A DNA stretch of 64,000 nucleotides, from assembly GCA_900552075.1 (NCBI GenBank), contig URYL01000004.1, positions 62,001-126,000 of the forward strand, read 5' to 3'. Under the pieces are notes generated by a model, which did no database searches, was not told the DNA's origin, and worked only from the letters and a program-made list of their open reading frames with translations. Each line of letters opens with the position of its first letter. Position 1 is the stretch's first letter. Of the stretch, positions 27,995-36,144 are shown piece after piece. This stretch comes from an uncultured Bacteroides sp. (lineage in GTDB: Bacteria; Bacteroidota; Bacteroidia; Bacteroidales; Bacteroidaceae). The position numbers and the translations under genes were made by a program.

Positions 27995-28510
27995 ATGAAG
28001 AGACTCGTTTTATCCGTTTTGCTGTTAGTGGCCGCCATCGGCATGGCCTCAGCACAGAAATTCGCACTGGTAGATATGGAGTACATTCTCAAGCAGATTC
28101 CTTCCTATCAACAGGCCAACCAACAGATGGAGTCACTGTCAAAGGAATGGCAAAGCCAGATTGAGGCTAAAGCCAATGAAGCTAAAAAGATGTATGAAGA
28201 CTACCAGAAGACAGCAGGTACGCTGTCGGCTGCCCAAAAGACCAGTAAAGAAGAAGCTATCGTAGCCAAGGAAAAAGAAGCGGCAGAGCTCCGCAAACAA
28301 TATTTCGGACCGGAAGGCGAAATGATGAAGAAACGTCAGGAACTGATTGCTCCGATTCAGGATGCCATCTACAATGCGGTAAAGGACATTGCCACCCAGC
28401 GTGGATATGATGCCGTGATTGACCGTGCCTCAGCCCAAAGCATGATTTTTGCCTCTCCACGCATCGATATCAGCAATGAGGTTCTTGCAAAACTGGGATA
28501 TTCAAATTAA
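27995..28510 (+). CDS. OmpH/Skp-family periplasmic chaperone 1
   Basis: 171 residues with a signal peptide ending ASA, then FALVDMEYILKQIPSYQQAN, a long charged coiled coil (about 45-110), and a C-terminal strand region (YDAVIDRASAQSMIFA). Skp-type trimers carry unfolded outer-membrane proteins across the periplasm to BamA, and the gene directly follows bamA. A second, related gene comes next. Confidence 0.9.
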   Translation: MKRLVLSVLLLVAAIGMASAQKFALVDMEYILKQIPSYQQANQQMESLSKEWQSQIEAKANEAKKMYEDYQKTAGTLSAAQKTSKEEAIVAKEKEAAELRKQYFGPEGEMMKKRQELIAPIQDAIYNAVKDIATQRGYDAVIDRASAQSMIFASPRIDISNEVLAKLGYSN

Positions 28511-28515
28511 TTTTA

Positions 28516-28523
28516 TACATTTG
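28516..28523 (+). promoter_or_regulatory. promoter -7 element before the second ompH
   Basis: TACATTTG matches TAnnTTTG exactly and lies 65 bp before the second ompH start, in a 78-bp gap that is longer than others in the operon. It may give the second chaperone extra expression. Confidence 0.45.
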
Positions 28524-28588
28524 CAGCCGGGGTTTAACAAGACCGTTTTTACATCGAATTAATTAATAACAAATAGAAACTTGAGATT

Positions 28589-29146
28589 ATGTTGAAGAAA
28601 ATTGCTTTTTTACTTTTGCTCATCGCACCGATGAGTGTATTCGCACAGAAGTTTGCGCATTTCAAATCTATGGATATCATCCCGGTAATGCCGGAATACG
28701 CAAAGGCACAGACTGACATCCAGACCATGCAGAAACAATACGAAGACGAAATCAAGCGTGCTTCTGACGAATTCAACAAGAAATATGCAGAATACCAGCA
28801 GGAACAGAAGAACTTGCCGCAGAACATTCAGGAACGCCGCCAGAAAGAATTGCAGGACCTGAGCGAAAAGGGTATGCAGTTCCAGCAGGACGCTCAGCAG
28901 CAGCTGCAGAAAGCATACGCTGACATGATGGAACCCATCTACAAGAAAATGGAAGATGCAGTAAAAGCTGTAGGTAAAGCCGGTGCATACACTTACGTAT
29001 TCGACCTGAACCGTACAGACATCCCTTACATCGATGAAACTCAGTCAAAAGATATTACCAACGACATCAAGACCAAACTGGGCATCAGCCTGACTGCCGT
29101 TCCGGCTACTCCGGCTGCCGCTCCTGCAGCTACTCCGGCTCAGTAA
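28589..29146 (+). CDS. OmpH/Skp-family periplasmic chaperone 2
   Basis: 185 residues with a signal peptide (KIAFLLLLIAPMSVFAQ), a start like FAHFKSMDIIPVMPEYAKAQ, a coiled coil (about 45-115) and a Pro/Ala-rich tail (VPATPAAAPAATPAQ) that the first copy lacks. It is a paralogue of the preceding gene with the same proposed role. The low-complexity tail is unlike E. coli Skp and may be a flexible tether. Confidence 0.9.
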   Translation: MLKKIAFLLLLIAPMSVFAQKFAHFKSMDIIPVMPEYAKAQTDIQTMQKQYEDEIKRASDEFNKKYAEYQQEQKNLPQNIQERRQKELQDLSEKGMQFQQDAQQQLQKAYADMMEPIYKKMEDAVKAVGKAGAYTYVFDLNRTDIPYIDETQSKDITNDIKTKLGISLTAVPATPAAAPAATPAQ

Positions 29147-29177
29147 GCAAAGGTTCTTTGTCGTCCTGACTTCTCAT

Positions 29178-29224
29178 GTCATTCAGAGAAACACGGAAAA
29201 GGTTTCTCTGAATGACATTTTTCT
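29178..29224 (+). terminator. terminator of the bamA-ompH operon
   Basis: GTCATTCAGAGAAAC pairs with GTTTCTCTGAATGAC around a short loop, followed by a T-rich run. It covers the first codons of the long murI frame, which supports the later murI start at 29251. Confidence 0.8.
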
Positions 29225-29250
29225 TTTCAACCATTTCAACCGTTTTATCC

Positions 29251-30096
29251 ATGCATCCGCTATCCGCTCCCCATACCGGCCCTATCGGAGTCTTTGATTC
29301 CGGCTACGGAGGCCTCACCATCCTTGGAAAGTTCATCGAACGACTCCCGCAGTACGACTATCTGTACTTGGGCGACAATGCCCGTACGCCTTACGGAACC
29401 CGTTCGTTTGAGGTAGTCTACGACTTCACGCTCCAGGCCGTCAAGAAACTCTTTGAACTGGGTTGCCCACTGGTGATTCTGGCCTGCAATACGGCTTCTG
29501 CGAAAGCCCTCCGCAGCATCCAGCAGAACGACCTGCCTCACCTGGACCCTACCCGGCGCGTATTGGGAGTAATCCGCCCCACAGTGGAATGCATCGGCCA
29601 CATCACACGCAACGGACACGTGGGCTTGCTGGCCACGGCCGGTACCGTACGTTCGGAGTCGTATCCACTGGAAATCAAAAAAATCTATCCTGACATCCAG
29701 GTGACGGGAATGGCCTGCCCCATGTGGGTGCCGTTGGTAGAAAACAACGAGTACGACGGAGACGGAGCCGACTACTTCGTGAAAGAATACATCAATGCCA
29801 TCCTGCAGAAAGACCCGGATATCGATACGCTGATTTTAGGATGCACCCATTACCCGCTGCTCCTACGGAAGATACGGCAGTTTACCCCGCCCCACATCCA
29901 GTTGGTGACCCAAGGAGAATATGTGAGCGAAAGCCTGAAAGACTATCTATCTCGCCACCCGGAGATGAATGCCCGTTGCTCGAAAAACAAACGTCGGGAA
30001 TTTCTGACGACGGAATCGGAAGAGAAATTCCGCGAATCAGCCTCCATTTTCCTGCACCACTCAGACGTACACGTACGCAACGTCGTACTGGAATAA
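29251..30096 (+). CDS. murI: glutamate racemase
   Basis: 281 residues from the Met at 29251 (MHPLSAPHTGPIGVFDSGYG). An upstream Met at 29212 lies in the terminator hairpin and is rejected. It has VFDSGYGGLTIL, the first catalytic cysteine in LACNTASAKAL, and the second in LILGCTHYPLL. It makes D-glutamate for peptidoglycan in the cytoplasm. It stands alone, between two terminators. Confidence 0.95.
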   Translation: MHPLSAPHTGPIGVFDSGYGGLTILGKFIERLPQYDYLYLGDNARTPYGTRSFEVVYDFTLQAVKKLFELGCPLVILACNTASAKALRSIQQNDLPHLDPTRRVLGVIRPTVECIGHITRNGHVGLLATAGTVRSESYPLEIKKIYPDIQVTGMACPMWVPLVENNEYDGDGADYFVKEYINAILQKDPDIDTLILGCTHYPLLLRKIRQFTPPHIQLVTQGEYVSESLKDYLSRHPEMNARCSKNKRREFLTTESEEKFRESASIFLHHSDVHVRNVVLE

Positions 30097-30100
30097 CATA

Positions 30101-30155
30101 AGGAACGGCCCTTTCCCTGGCAATCACTTACCCAGGAAAGGGCCGTTCTTCCTTT
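30101..30155. terminator. bidirectional terminator between murI and the GH3 gene
   Basis: AGGAACGGCCCTTTCC and GGAAAGGGCCGTTCTTCC form a long stem with A/T runs on both sides, suited to end both converging transcripts. Confidence 0.8.
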
Positions 30156-30166
30156 TACCCTCTATC

Positions 30167-32452
30167 TTATTCTGCCACGAAAGTGACCCGCTGCACATTG
30201 CGGCTGTCCGGACCAATCATTACCTCAAACTCGCCCGGTTCATATCCATATTCCAGACGGGAATTATAATACTTCAAATCCTCGTCATCCAGCACGAATT
30301 CTACCTTTCGGGTTTCTCCCTTTTTGAGGAATATCCGCTGGAAAGCCTTCAGTTCCTTCACCGGACGGGCTATTTCAGCATACACGTCGTGCAGGTACAG
30401 CTGTACAATCTCCACTCCGTCATATTTACCTGTATTCGTCACCGGTACCGTCACCTTGAGCTGCCCGCCTTTCGGGAGCCGTTCCGCACTCAACTTCAGC
30501 GTTCCGTAAGTAAACGTAGTATAGCTCAATCCATAGCCGAACGGATACAACGGCTCGTTGCTTTGGTCGATGTAATTGCTGGTATAACGGTTGAAAGAGG
30601 TATCGTCCGCATCCGGACGCCCGGTATTCAGGTGATTGTAATACAGCGGCAACTGCCCTACGGCACGCGGGAAACTGGTGGTCAGTTTTCCGGAAGGCGA
30701 TACATCCCCAAATACCACATCGGCAATGGCATCGCCTGCCTCACTGCCGGCAAACCACACATTCAGAATGGCCGGCACATGCGCAGACTCCCAGCACAAA
30801 TCCAACGGACGCCCGGTAAACAATGCCAGCACGACGGGTTTTCCGGTGGCCACCAAAGCCTTCAGTAAATCCCGCTGTGCATCCGGCAACTGAATTTCCG
30901 TACGGGAAGCAGATTCGCCACTCATCTCGGCACTCTCACCCAATGCGGCCACAATGACATCGGCCGAAGCCGCTACGCGCAATGCCTCCGCCCGCAACTG
31001 GCTATCATTACCACGAACCAACGGACGAGGCCCCACGGCTCCTTGTTCCATCTGCTCATCATAATACAGATTGCTCCCTTTGGCATACGAAACCGTCGCT
31101 CTGTCGCCTACGGCACGACGGAACGCGTCGTACATCGTCACATGCCGGTCGGTTGCACAATTCATACTCCACGTACCGCACATGTTGTTCTGCGCATCCG
31201 CCAGCGGACCAATCAACGCAATGCGTCCTTTTTTCTGCAAAGGCAGTAACTGGCCATCGTTTTTCAGCAAGACGAAGGTTTCCGTGGCAATCTCCCGGGC
31301 AGCCTTGCGGTGTGCCTCCGTGAACAGCTCCTTCTGTGCCCGCAACGTATCACAGTATTTATACGGATTCTCAAACAAACCCAACTTATACTTGGCCTCC
31401 AGTATCCGGCGGCAAGCCTCATCAATGCGTTCCTGCGTCACGGCCTTTGCCTTCAGCGAAGCTTCCAAAGTATGCAAAAAGCCATGAGTCACCATATCCA
31501 TGTCCGTTCCCGCGTTCAAGGCTCGGGCAGAAGCTTCCTGCACATCGGCCACTCCATGACTTTTCATCTCTCCGATGGAATTGTAGTCCGTCACCACGAA
31601 ACCCTGGAATCCCCACTCGTTCCGTAGCAAATCGGTGAGCAGCCACTTGTCGGCCGTAGCCGGCACACCGTTGATGGTATTGAACGAGCTCATCACTGAG
31701 CCCACTCCGGCATCCACCGCCCCCTTATACGGACGGAGATACACATTGTACATCCGGTTGCGGCTCATATCTACCGAATTGTAATCACGTCCTGACTCTG
31801 ACGCGCCATAAAGTGCAAAATGTTTCACACAAGCCATGATTTCATTGTTCTGCTTCATGCCGTCGCCCTGATAACCGCTCACATACGCACCTGCCATCAA
31901 TGCACCGAGGTACGGATCTTCCCCGCTTCCTTCCGCCACACGGCCCCAACGGGCATCCCGGCAGATATCGACCATCGGGCTGAACGTCCAGCTCACCCCA
32001 TCGGCACTGGCTTCCGTGGCAGAAATGCGCGCCATGCGTTCTACCGCCGCCGTATCCCAGCTGCACGACAACGCCAGCGGAATCGGGAAAATGGTCTCAT
32101 ACCCATGAATCACATCGGCACCTACCATCAACGGGATACCCAGACGGCTTTCCTCCACCGCCATCCGCTGAAGCTGATAGATTTTGCCGACTCCCTTCAC
32201 ATTGAAGAAGCCACCTACCTCCCCGGCACGGATAGCCTCCGCCAGCTGGCTGTTCTTCACCGCACCCGATACCAGGTCGTTTCCCGCCGGCAGATTCAAC
32301 TGTCCCAGTTTTTCCTGCAAGGTCATCCGCCCCATCAGGTCACTGACAAAACGGTCCATCTCCGCATCTTTTCCTCCGTTTTCCGAGGAACTGCATCCTG
32401 CCATGACCAACAACAGGAGGCCTGCTTTCACAAACTGATTGATTTTTCTCAT
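30167..32452 (-). CDS. GH3 beta-glucosidase-like lipoprotein
   Basis: About 761 residues from the Met at 32452, where a lipoprotein signal (LLLLVMAGCSSSE) begins correctly; 18 extra codons upstream are probably not translated. The order is a GH3 barrel (about 25-330; KHFALYGASESGRDYN, GFVVTDYNS with nucleophile D289), an alpha/beta sandwich (about 380-600; with GESAEMSGES) and a fibronectin-III-like C-terminal domain. It removes terminal beta-linked glucose, xylose or a related sugar. It is divergent from the SusC gene of the next locus. The palindrome array lies 91 bp upstream of the start. Confidence 0.88.
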   Translation of the reverse strand: MRKINQFVKAGLLLLVMAGCSSSENGGKDAEMDRFVSDLMGRMTLQEKLGQLNLPAGNDLVSGAVKNSQLAEAIRAGEVGGFFNVKGVGKIYQLQRMAVEESRLGIPLMVGADVIHGYETIFPIPLALSCSWDTAAVERMARISATEASADGVSWTFSPMVDICRDARWGRVAEGSGEDPYLGALMAGAYVSGYQGDGMKQNNEIMACVKHFALYGASESGRDYNSVDMSRNRMYNVYLRPYKGAVDAGVGSVMSSFNTINGVPATADKWLLTDLLRNEWGFQGFVVTDYNSIGEMKSHGVADVQEASARALNAGTDMDMVTHGFLHTLEASLKAKAVTQERIDEACRRILEAKYKLGLFENPYKYCDTLRAQKELFTEAHRKAAREIATETFVLLKNDGQLLPLQKKGRIALIGPLADAQNNMCGTWSMNCATDRHVTMYDAFRRAVGDRATVSYAKGSNLYYDEQMEQGAVGPRPLVRGNDSQLRAEALRVAASADVIVAALGESAEMSGESASRTEIQLPDAQRDLLKALVATGKPVVLALFTGRPLDLCWESAHVPAILNVWFAGSEAGDAIADVVFGDVSPSGKLTTSFPRAVGQLPLYYNHLNTGRPDADDTSFNRYTSNYIDQSNEPLYPFGYGLSYTTFTYGTLKLSAERLPKGGQLKVTVPVTNTGKYDGVEIVQLYLHDVYAEIARPVKELKAFQRIFLKKGETRKVEFVLDDEDLKYYNSRLEYGYEPGEFEVMIGPDSRNVQRVTFVAE

Positions 32453-32482
32453 AAAAGCAATAACTTTTAATATTCTGACCTC

Positions 32483-32490
32483 CAAAAGTA
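32483..32490 (-). promoter_or_regulatory. -7 element of the GH3 gene
   Basis: TACTTTTG on the minus strand, 31 bp before the start codon, is a perfect match. No clear -33 box is seen. The palindrome array begins 52 bp further upstream. Confidence 0.5.
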
Positions 32491-32542
32491 TCATTTTTTC
32501 AAACACAATCGGTTAAAATTCCACGGATTATTTTGCCCGCAG

Positions 32543-32649
32543 AAAACGCACTTACGTTTGAACCAAAACGCAAGTACATTTCAACTGAAACGCAAGGACG
32601 TTTTACCTAAAACGCACTTGTGTTTGAAGGAAAACGCAAGTGCGTTTTT
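32543..32649. repeat. five-unit palindrome array, copy 2
   Basis: Units at 32543-32559, 32565-32581, 32588-32604, 32609-32625 and 32631-32649 (for example AAAACGCACTTACGTTT and AAAACGCAAGTGCGTTT), with steps of 22, 23, 21 and 22 bp. Unit count, period, spacer length and the end GCGTTTTTCCA equal those of the array at 13471-13577, but individual units differ, so the arrays are related and not recently copied. It lies in the divergent region between GH3 and susC. Confidence 0.85.
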
Positions 32650-32753
32650 CCAACCTACAAAATTCATTCGTAAATCATTGATTATCAATCAAAATTGGGC
32701 TTTCTCTCAAAACTAAAGAAATTTATTTTTCATTTATTAATAAATAATATTTC

Positions 32754-32781
32754 TTTCGTATAGTCCATTACTATATTTTTG
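32754..32781 (+). promoter_or_regulatory. promoter of the M60-type glycan locus
   Basis: TTTC (32754-32757) and TATTTTTG (32774-32781) are separated by 16 bp, somewhat short of the usual 19-21. A transcript starting near 32786 would have a leader of about 190 nt before susC, with no clear gene in it. Confidence 0.45.
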
Positions 32782-32977
32782 CCGAAAACATAAAAACAAA
32801 AACCAAGAATTAATACTAAACAGAAGCATATAATCAAAAAATTACATTATTACCCTTGTAACCTAAAAACAACCCAAAACAGAAACTAAACAACCTTATT
32901 GACCTTTACTATTTTTTATCCCAAGCTCTTTTCCACAAGGGCTTAATACCTAATTTAATAACCTTAATTTTACTGAC

Positions 32978-35900
32978 ATGCAACAAGGAAAAACGAACAA
33001 GTTTGGAAAAAAACTTGGACTGGCATTATGTATGCTACCTCTTTCCTCCTGGGCTGTGTCCAGTGCCACACTCGATGCAAGCCCCCTTCCAGCAGTTTCC
33101 TTTCATGAAACCAAAGACATCGAAACTACTGCACAAAGTCCCAGAAAACGAACCATCACCGGTACCATTACCGATGCCTCGGACGGAACGCCTATCATCG
33201 GAGCCAACATTGTACTGAAAGGGAAAAATACCGGTGTCATTTCCGACCTGGATGGTAATTACTCTATCGAAGCTACCAGCAAAGACATTCTGGTGGTCAG
33301 TTTCATCGGTTACAAAACCCGCGAAATTTCCGTGGCTGACCTCGGCGTCATCAACGTGAAACTGCGGTCGGACAATGAGATGCTGGACGAAGTCGTAGTA
33401 GTCGGTGCCGGTACGCAGAAAAAAGTCAGTGTCACCGGTTCTATCACCAGTGTAAAAGGTTCATCTCTTGTCACTCCTACCTCTTCTTTAACCAATGCCC
33501 TCGCCGGCAAGCTGGCCGGTGTCATCGCCAAGACTTCCAGCGGTGCACCGGGACAGGCCGCCGAATTCTATATCCGCGGTATCGGTACGTTCGGCGGAAG
33601 AGCTACTCCGCTGATTATGCTGGACGACGTGGAAATCTCGGCTGCCGACCTGAACAACATTCCGGCGGAAACCATTGAAAGTTTCTCTATCCTGAAAGAT
33701 GCTTCGGCAACCGCCATCTACGGTGCCCGCGGTGCCAACGGTGTAATGTTGATTACCACCAAATCGGGACGGGAAAATGAACGTACACAGATTAACGTGA
33801 CGGTGGAAAACGCGTTCAACGTCATGACCAATTTCCCGGACTTCGTGGACGGTGCCACCTGGATGGAAATGTACAACGAAGCACAGACCACCCGCAATCC
33901 GGGCGTAGCTCCCAAATATTCGCAAGAACAGATTGAAAACACCCGCCTGGGCACCAATCCCTACATGTATCCCAGCGTGAAATGGAACGACGTGATTTTC
34001 AAAGACATGGCCATGAGCCAGCGGGCCAACATCAACGTGCAGGGTGGTGGTTCCAGAGCCACTTACTACATGAGTATCCAGGCCAACCATGACTCCGGAT
34101 TGCTGAATACCCGAAAAGTATATTCTTATAACAACAACATCAACAACTGGAGCTACAACTTCCAGAACAACATCAAATACAAGCTGACGTCTACTACGAC
34201 CGTAGACTTGAGAATGAATGCGCAGATACGCAACAACCAGGGTCCCAACTATAATACATCCGATTTGTTCAAGATGGCCCTGACCACCAATCCGATCAAC
34301 TTCCCTGTCACTTTCCCGGCAGAGGAAGGCGACACGCATATCCGTTTCGGTAATGCCATCCTGAGCGGAACCAACCTGCGCACCAACCCGTATGCCTACA
34401 TGCTCTCTTCTTACAAGCAGACACAGGAAAATACCTTGAACACTTCTTTGAAAATCAGCCAAGAGCTTGATTTCATCACCAAGGGACTGAGTGCCACGGC
34501 TTTGGTCAACTTCAAGAACTGGTCGTCCAACTGGTATAGCCGCAGCATCGAACCCTACTACTACCGCATTAAAGACGGAAGTTTCAATCCTTCTACAGGA
34601 GAATATACCCTGGAAAGACTGGGCACAAGCGGAACAGACTATATCTCACAGTCGGACATCACAAAAGACGGTGACAACACTTTCTTCCTGCAGTTTACCC
34701 TCGACTATCAACGCCGTTTCGGAAAACACAGCGTAGGCGGTATGTTGCTCTATATGCAGCGTGAATACCGGAATGCCGTGCTGCCGAACCGCAACCAAGG
34801 TTTCTCAGGACGTTTCACCTACGACTTCGACCAGCGTTACCTGGCTGAAATCAACTTCGGTTACAACGGTACCGAGCGTCTGGCAAAAGGCGACCGCTTT
34901 GAATTCTTCCCGGCCATCTCTCTGGGATGGGTGGTTTCCAACGAGAAATTCTTCGCTCCCCTCAGCAAGGTTATATCGTCCTTGAAGCTGAGAGGTTCCT
35001 ACGGTCTGGTAGGTAGCGACGAAACCGGCCCTCAAGGCTCACCTCACTTCTTGTACATCGACCAGGTAAATGTCATTGGCCAGAATCGCCCGGGAGCCAC
35101 CTTTGGAGAAGACCTGAATGTCACCAAATACGGTCCTGTGGTCACTCAGTATGCCGTGCAGAACGCCGGATGGGAACGCGTGAAAAAACTGGACGTCGGT
35201 TTCGACATGGAACTGTTCCGCAGCTTGAGCCTGACCTTCGACTTCTTCTACGACAAGCGCTACAACATCCTGCTGCACCGCGAGGCATGGCCGCAGTCTC
35301 TGGGATATGACTCTGCCAAACCTTGGAGCAACAAAGGAAAGGTAGACAACTGGGGATATGAACTCAGCGTCAACTACCGCAAGCAGTTCAACAAAGACCT
35401 GGCCGTAGACTTCCAAGGAAACTTTACCTACACCCAGAATAAATACGTAGACTACGACGAACCGCTCTATCCTTATACTTGGCAGACCGTGACCGGCAAA
35501 CCTTTGAGTCACCAGAAAGGTTACATCGCCGACGGACTGTTCCAAAGCCAGGAAGAGATTGACAACAGCCCGACACAAAATTTGGGAAGTAGCGTAATGG
35601 TAGGCGACGTGAAATACCGCGACGTAAACGGTGACGGCATCATCAACACAGAAGACCAGGTTATGATTTCAGAATACGGCAACATGCCGCGCATCCAGTA
35701 CGGTCTGGGTATGAACATCGACTACAAAGGATTCAATTTCGGCGTATTCTTCAACGGTTCGGCCATGCGTACCCTCATGATCAGCGGTATCACTCCGTTC
35801 GGACAAGACGACTTCAACGTCATGCAGTTCATTGCGGATGATTACTGGACAGAAGCCAACCCGAACCCCAATGCAGCGTATCCGCGTCTGGGACTGACCG

Positions 35901-36130
35901 ACGCACAGACGGCCAACAACACCCAGGCCAGCACCTACTGGATGAGAAACGGTAACTTTATCCGCTTCAAGACGCTGGAAATCGGATACCGCTTCAAGCA
36001 TGCCCGCGTGTACTTCAGCGGAAACAACCTGTTCGTATTCAGTCCGTTCAAGTTGTGGGACCCGGAACTGGCTTGGAACAGCTACCCTTTACAGAGAACG
36101 TTTAATATCGGATTACAGTTAACTTTCTAA
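32978..36130 (+). CDS. SusC-type TonB-dependent outer-membrane transporter (locus 1)
   Basis: 1050 residues. A long signal region precedes a carboxypeptidase-regulatory-like domain (about 55-135; GTITDASDGTPIIGANIVLK), then the plug with LDEVVVVGAGTQKK and GAPGQAAEFYIRGIGT, and a beta-barrel ending in FNIGLQLTF. No N-terminal STN domain is present, so it is not of the sigma-signalling type. With the SusD partner it imports oligosaccharides or glycopeptides across the outer membrane. It is the first of four genes, the last encoding an M60 peptidase. Confidence 0.93.
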   Translation: MQQGKTNKFGKKLGLALCMLPLSSWAVSSATLDASPLPAVSFHETKDIETTAQSPRKRTITGTITDASDGTPIIGANIVLKGKNTGVISDLDGNYSIEATSKDILVVSFIGYKTREISVADLGVINVKLRSDNEMLDEVVVVGAGTQKKVSVTGSITSVKGSSLVTPTSSLTNALAGKLAGVIAKTSSGAPGQAAEFYIRGIGTFGGRATPLIMLDDVEISAADLNNIPAETIESFSILKDASATAIYGARGANGVMLITTKSGRENERTQINVTVENAFNVMTNFPDFVDGATWMEMYNEAQTTRNPGVAPKYSQEQIENTRLGTNPYMYPSVKWNDVIFKDMAMSQRANINVQGGGSRATYYMSIQANHDSGLLNTRKVYSYNNNINNWSYNFQNNIKYKLTSTTTVDLRMNAQIRNNQGPNYNTSDLFKMALTTNPINFPVTFPAEEGDTHIRFGNAILSGTNLRTNPYAYMLSSYKQTQENTLNTSLKISQELDFITKGLSATALVNFKNWSSNWYSRSIEPYYYRIKDGSFNPSTGEYTLERLGTSGTDYISQSDITKDGDNTFFLQFTLDYQRRFGKHSVGGMLLYMQREYRNAVLPNRNQGFSGRFTYDFDQRYLAEINFGYNGTERLAKGDRFEFFPAISLGWVVSNEKFFAPLSKVISSLKLRGSYGLVGSDETGPQGSPHFLYIDQVNVIGQNRPGATFGEDLNVTKYGPVVTQYAVQNAGWERVKKLDVGFDMELFRSLSLTFDFFYDKRYNILLHREAWPQSLGYDSAKPWSNKGKVDNWGYELSVNYRKQFNKDLAVDFQGNFTYTQNKYVDYDEPLYPYTWQTVTGKPLSHQKGYIADGLFQSQEEIDNSPTQNLGSSVMVGDVKYRDVNGDGIINTEDQVMISEYGNMPRIQYGLGMNIDYKGFNFGVFFNGSAMRTLMISGITPFGQDDFNVMQFIADDYWTEANPNPNAAYPRLGLTDAQTANNTQASTYWMRNGNFIRFKTLEIGYRFKHARVYFSGNNLFVFSPFKLWDPELAWNSYPLQRTFNIGLQLTF

Positions 36131-36144
36131 AAAATCTAATTACG

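Noticed and set aside
29212..29250. Earlier murI start at 29212
   Set aside because: Those codons lie in the bamA-ompH operon terminator hairpin and would add 13 residues that the family lacks.
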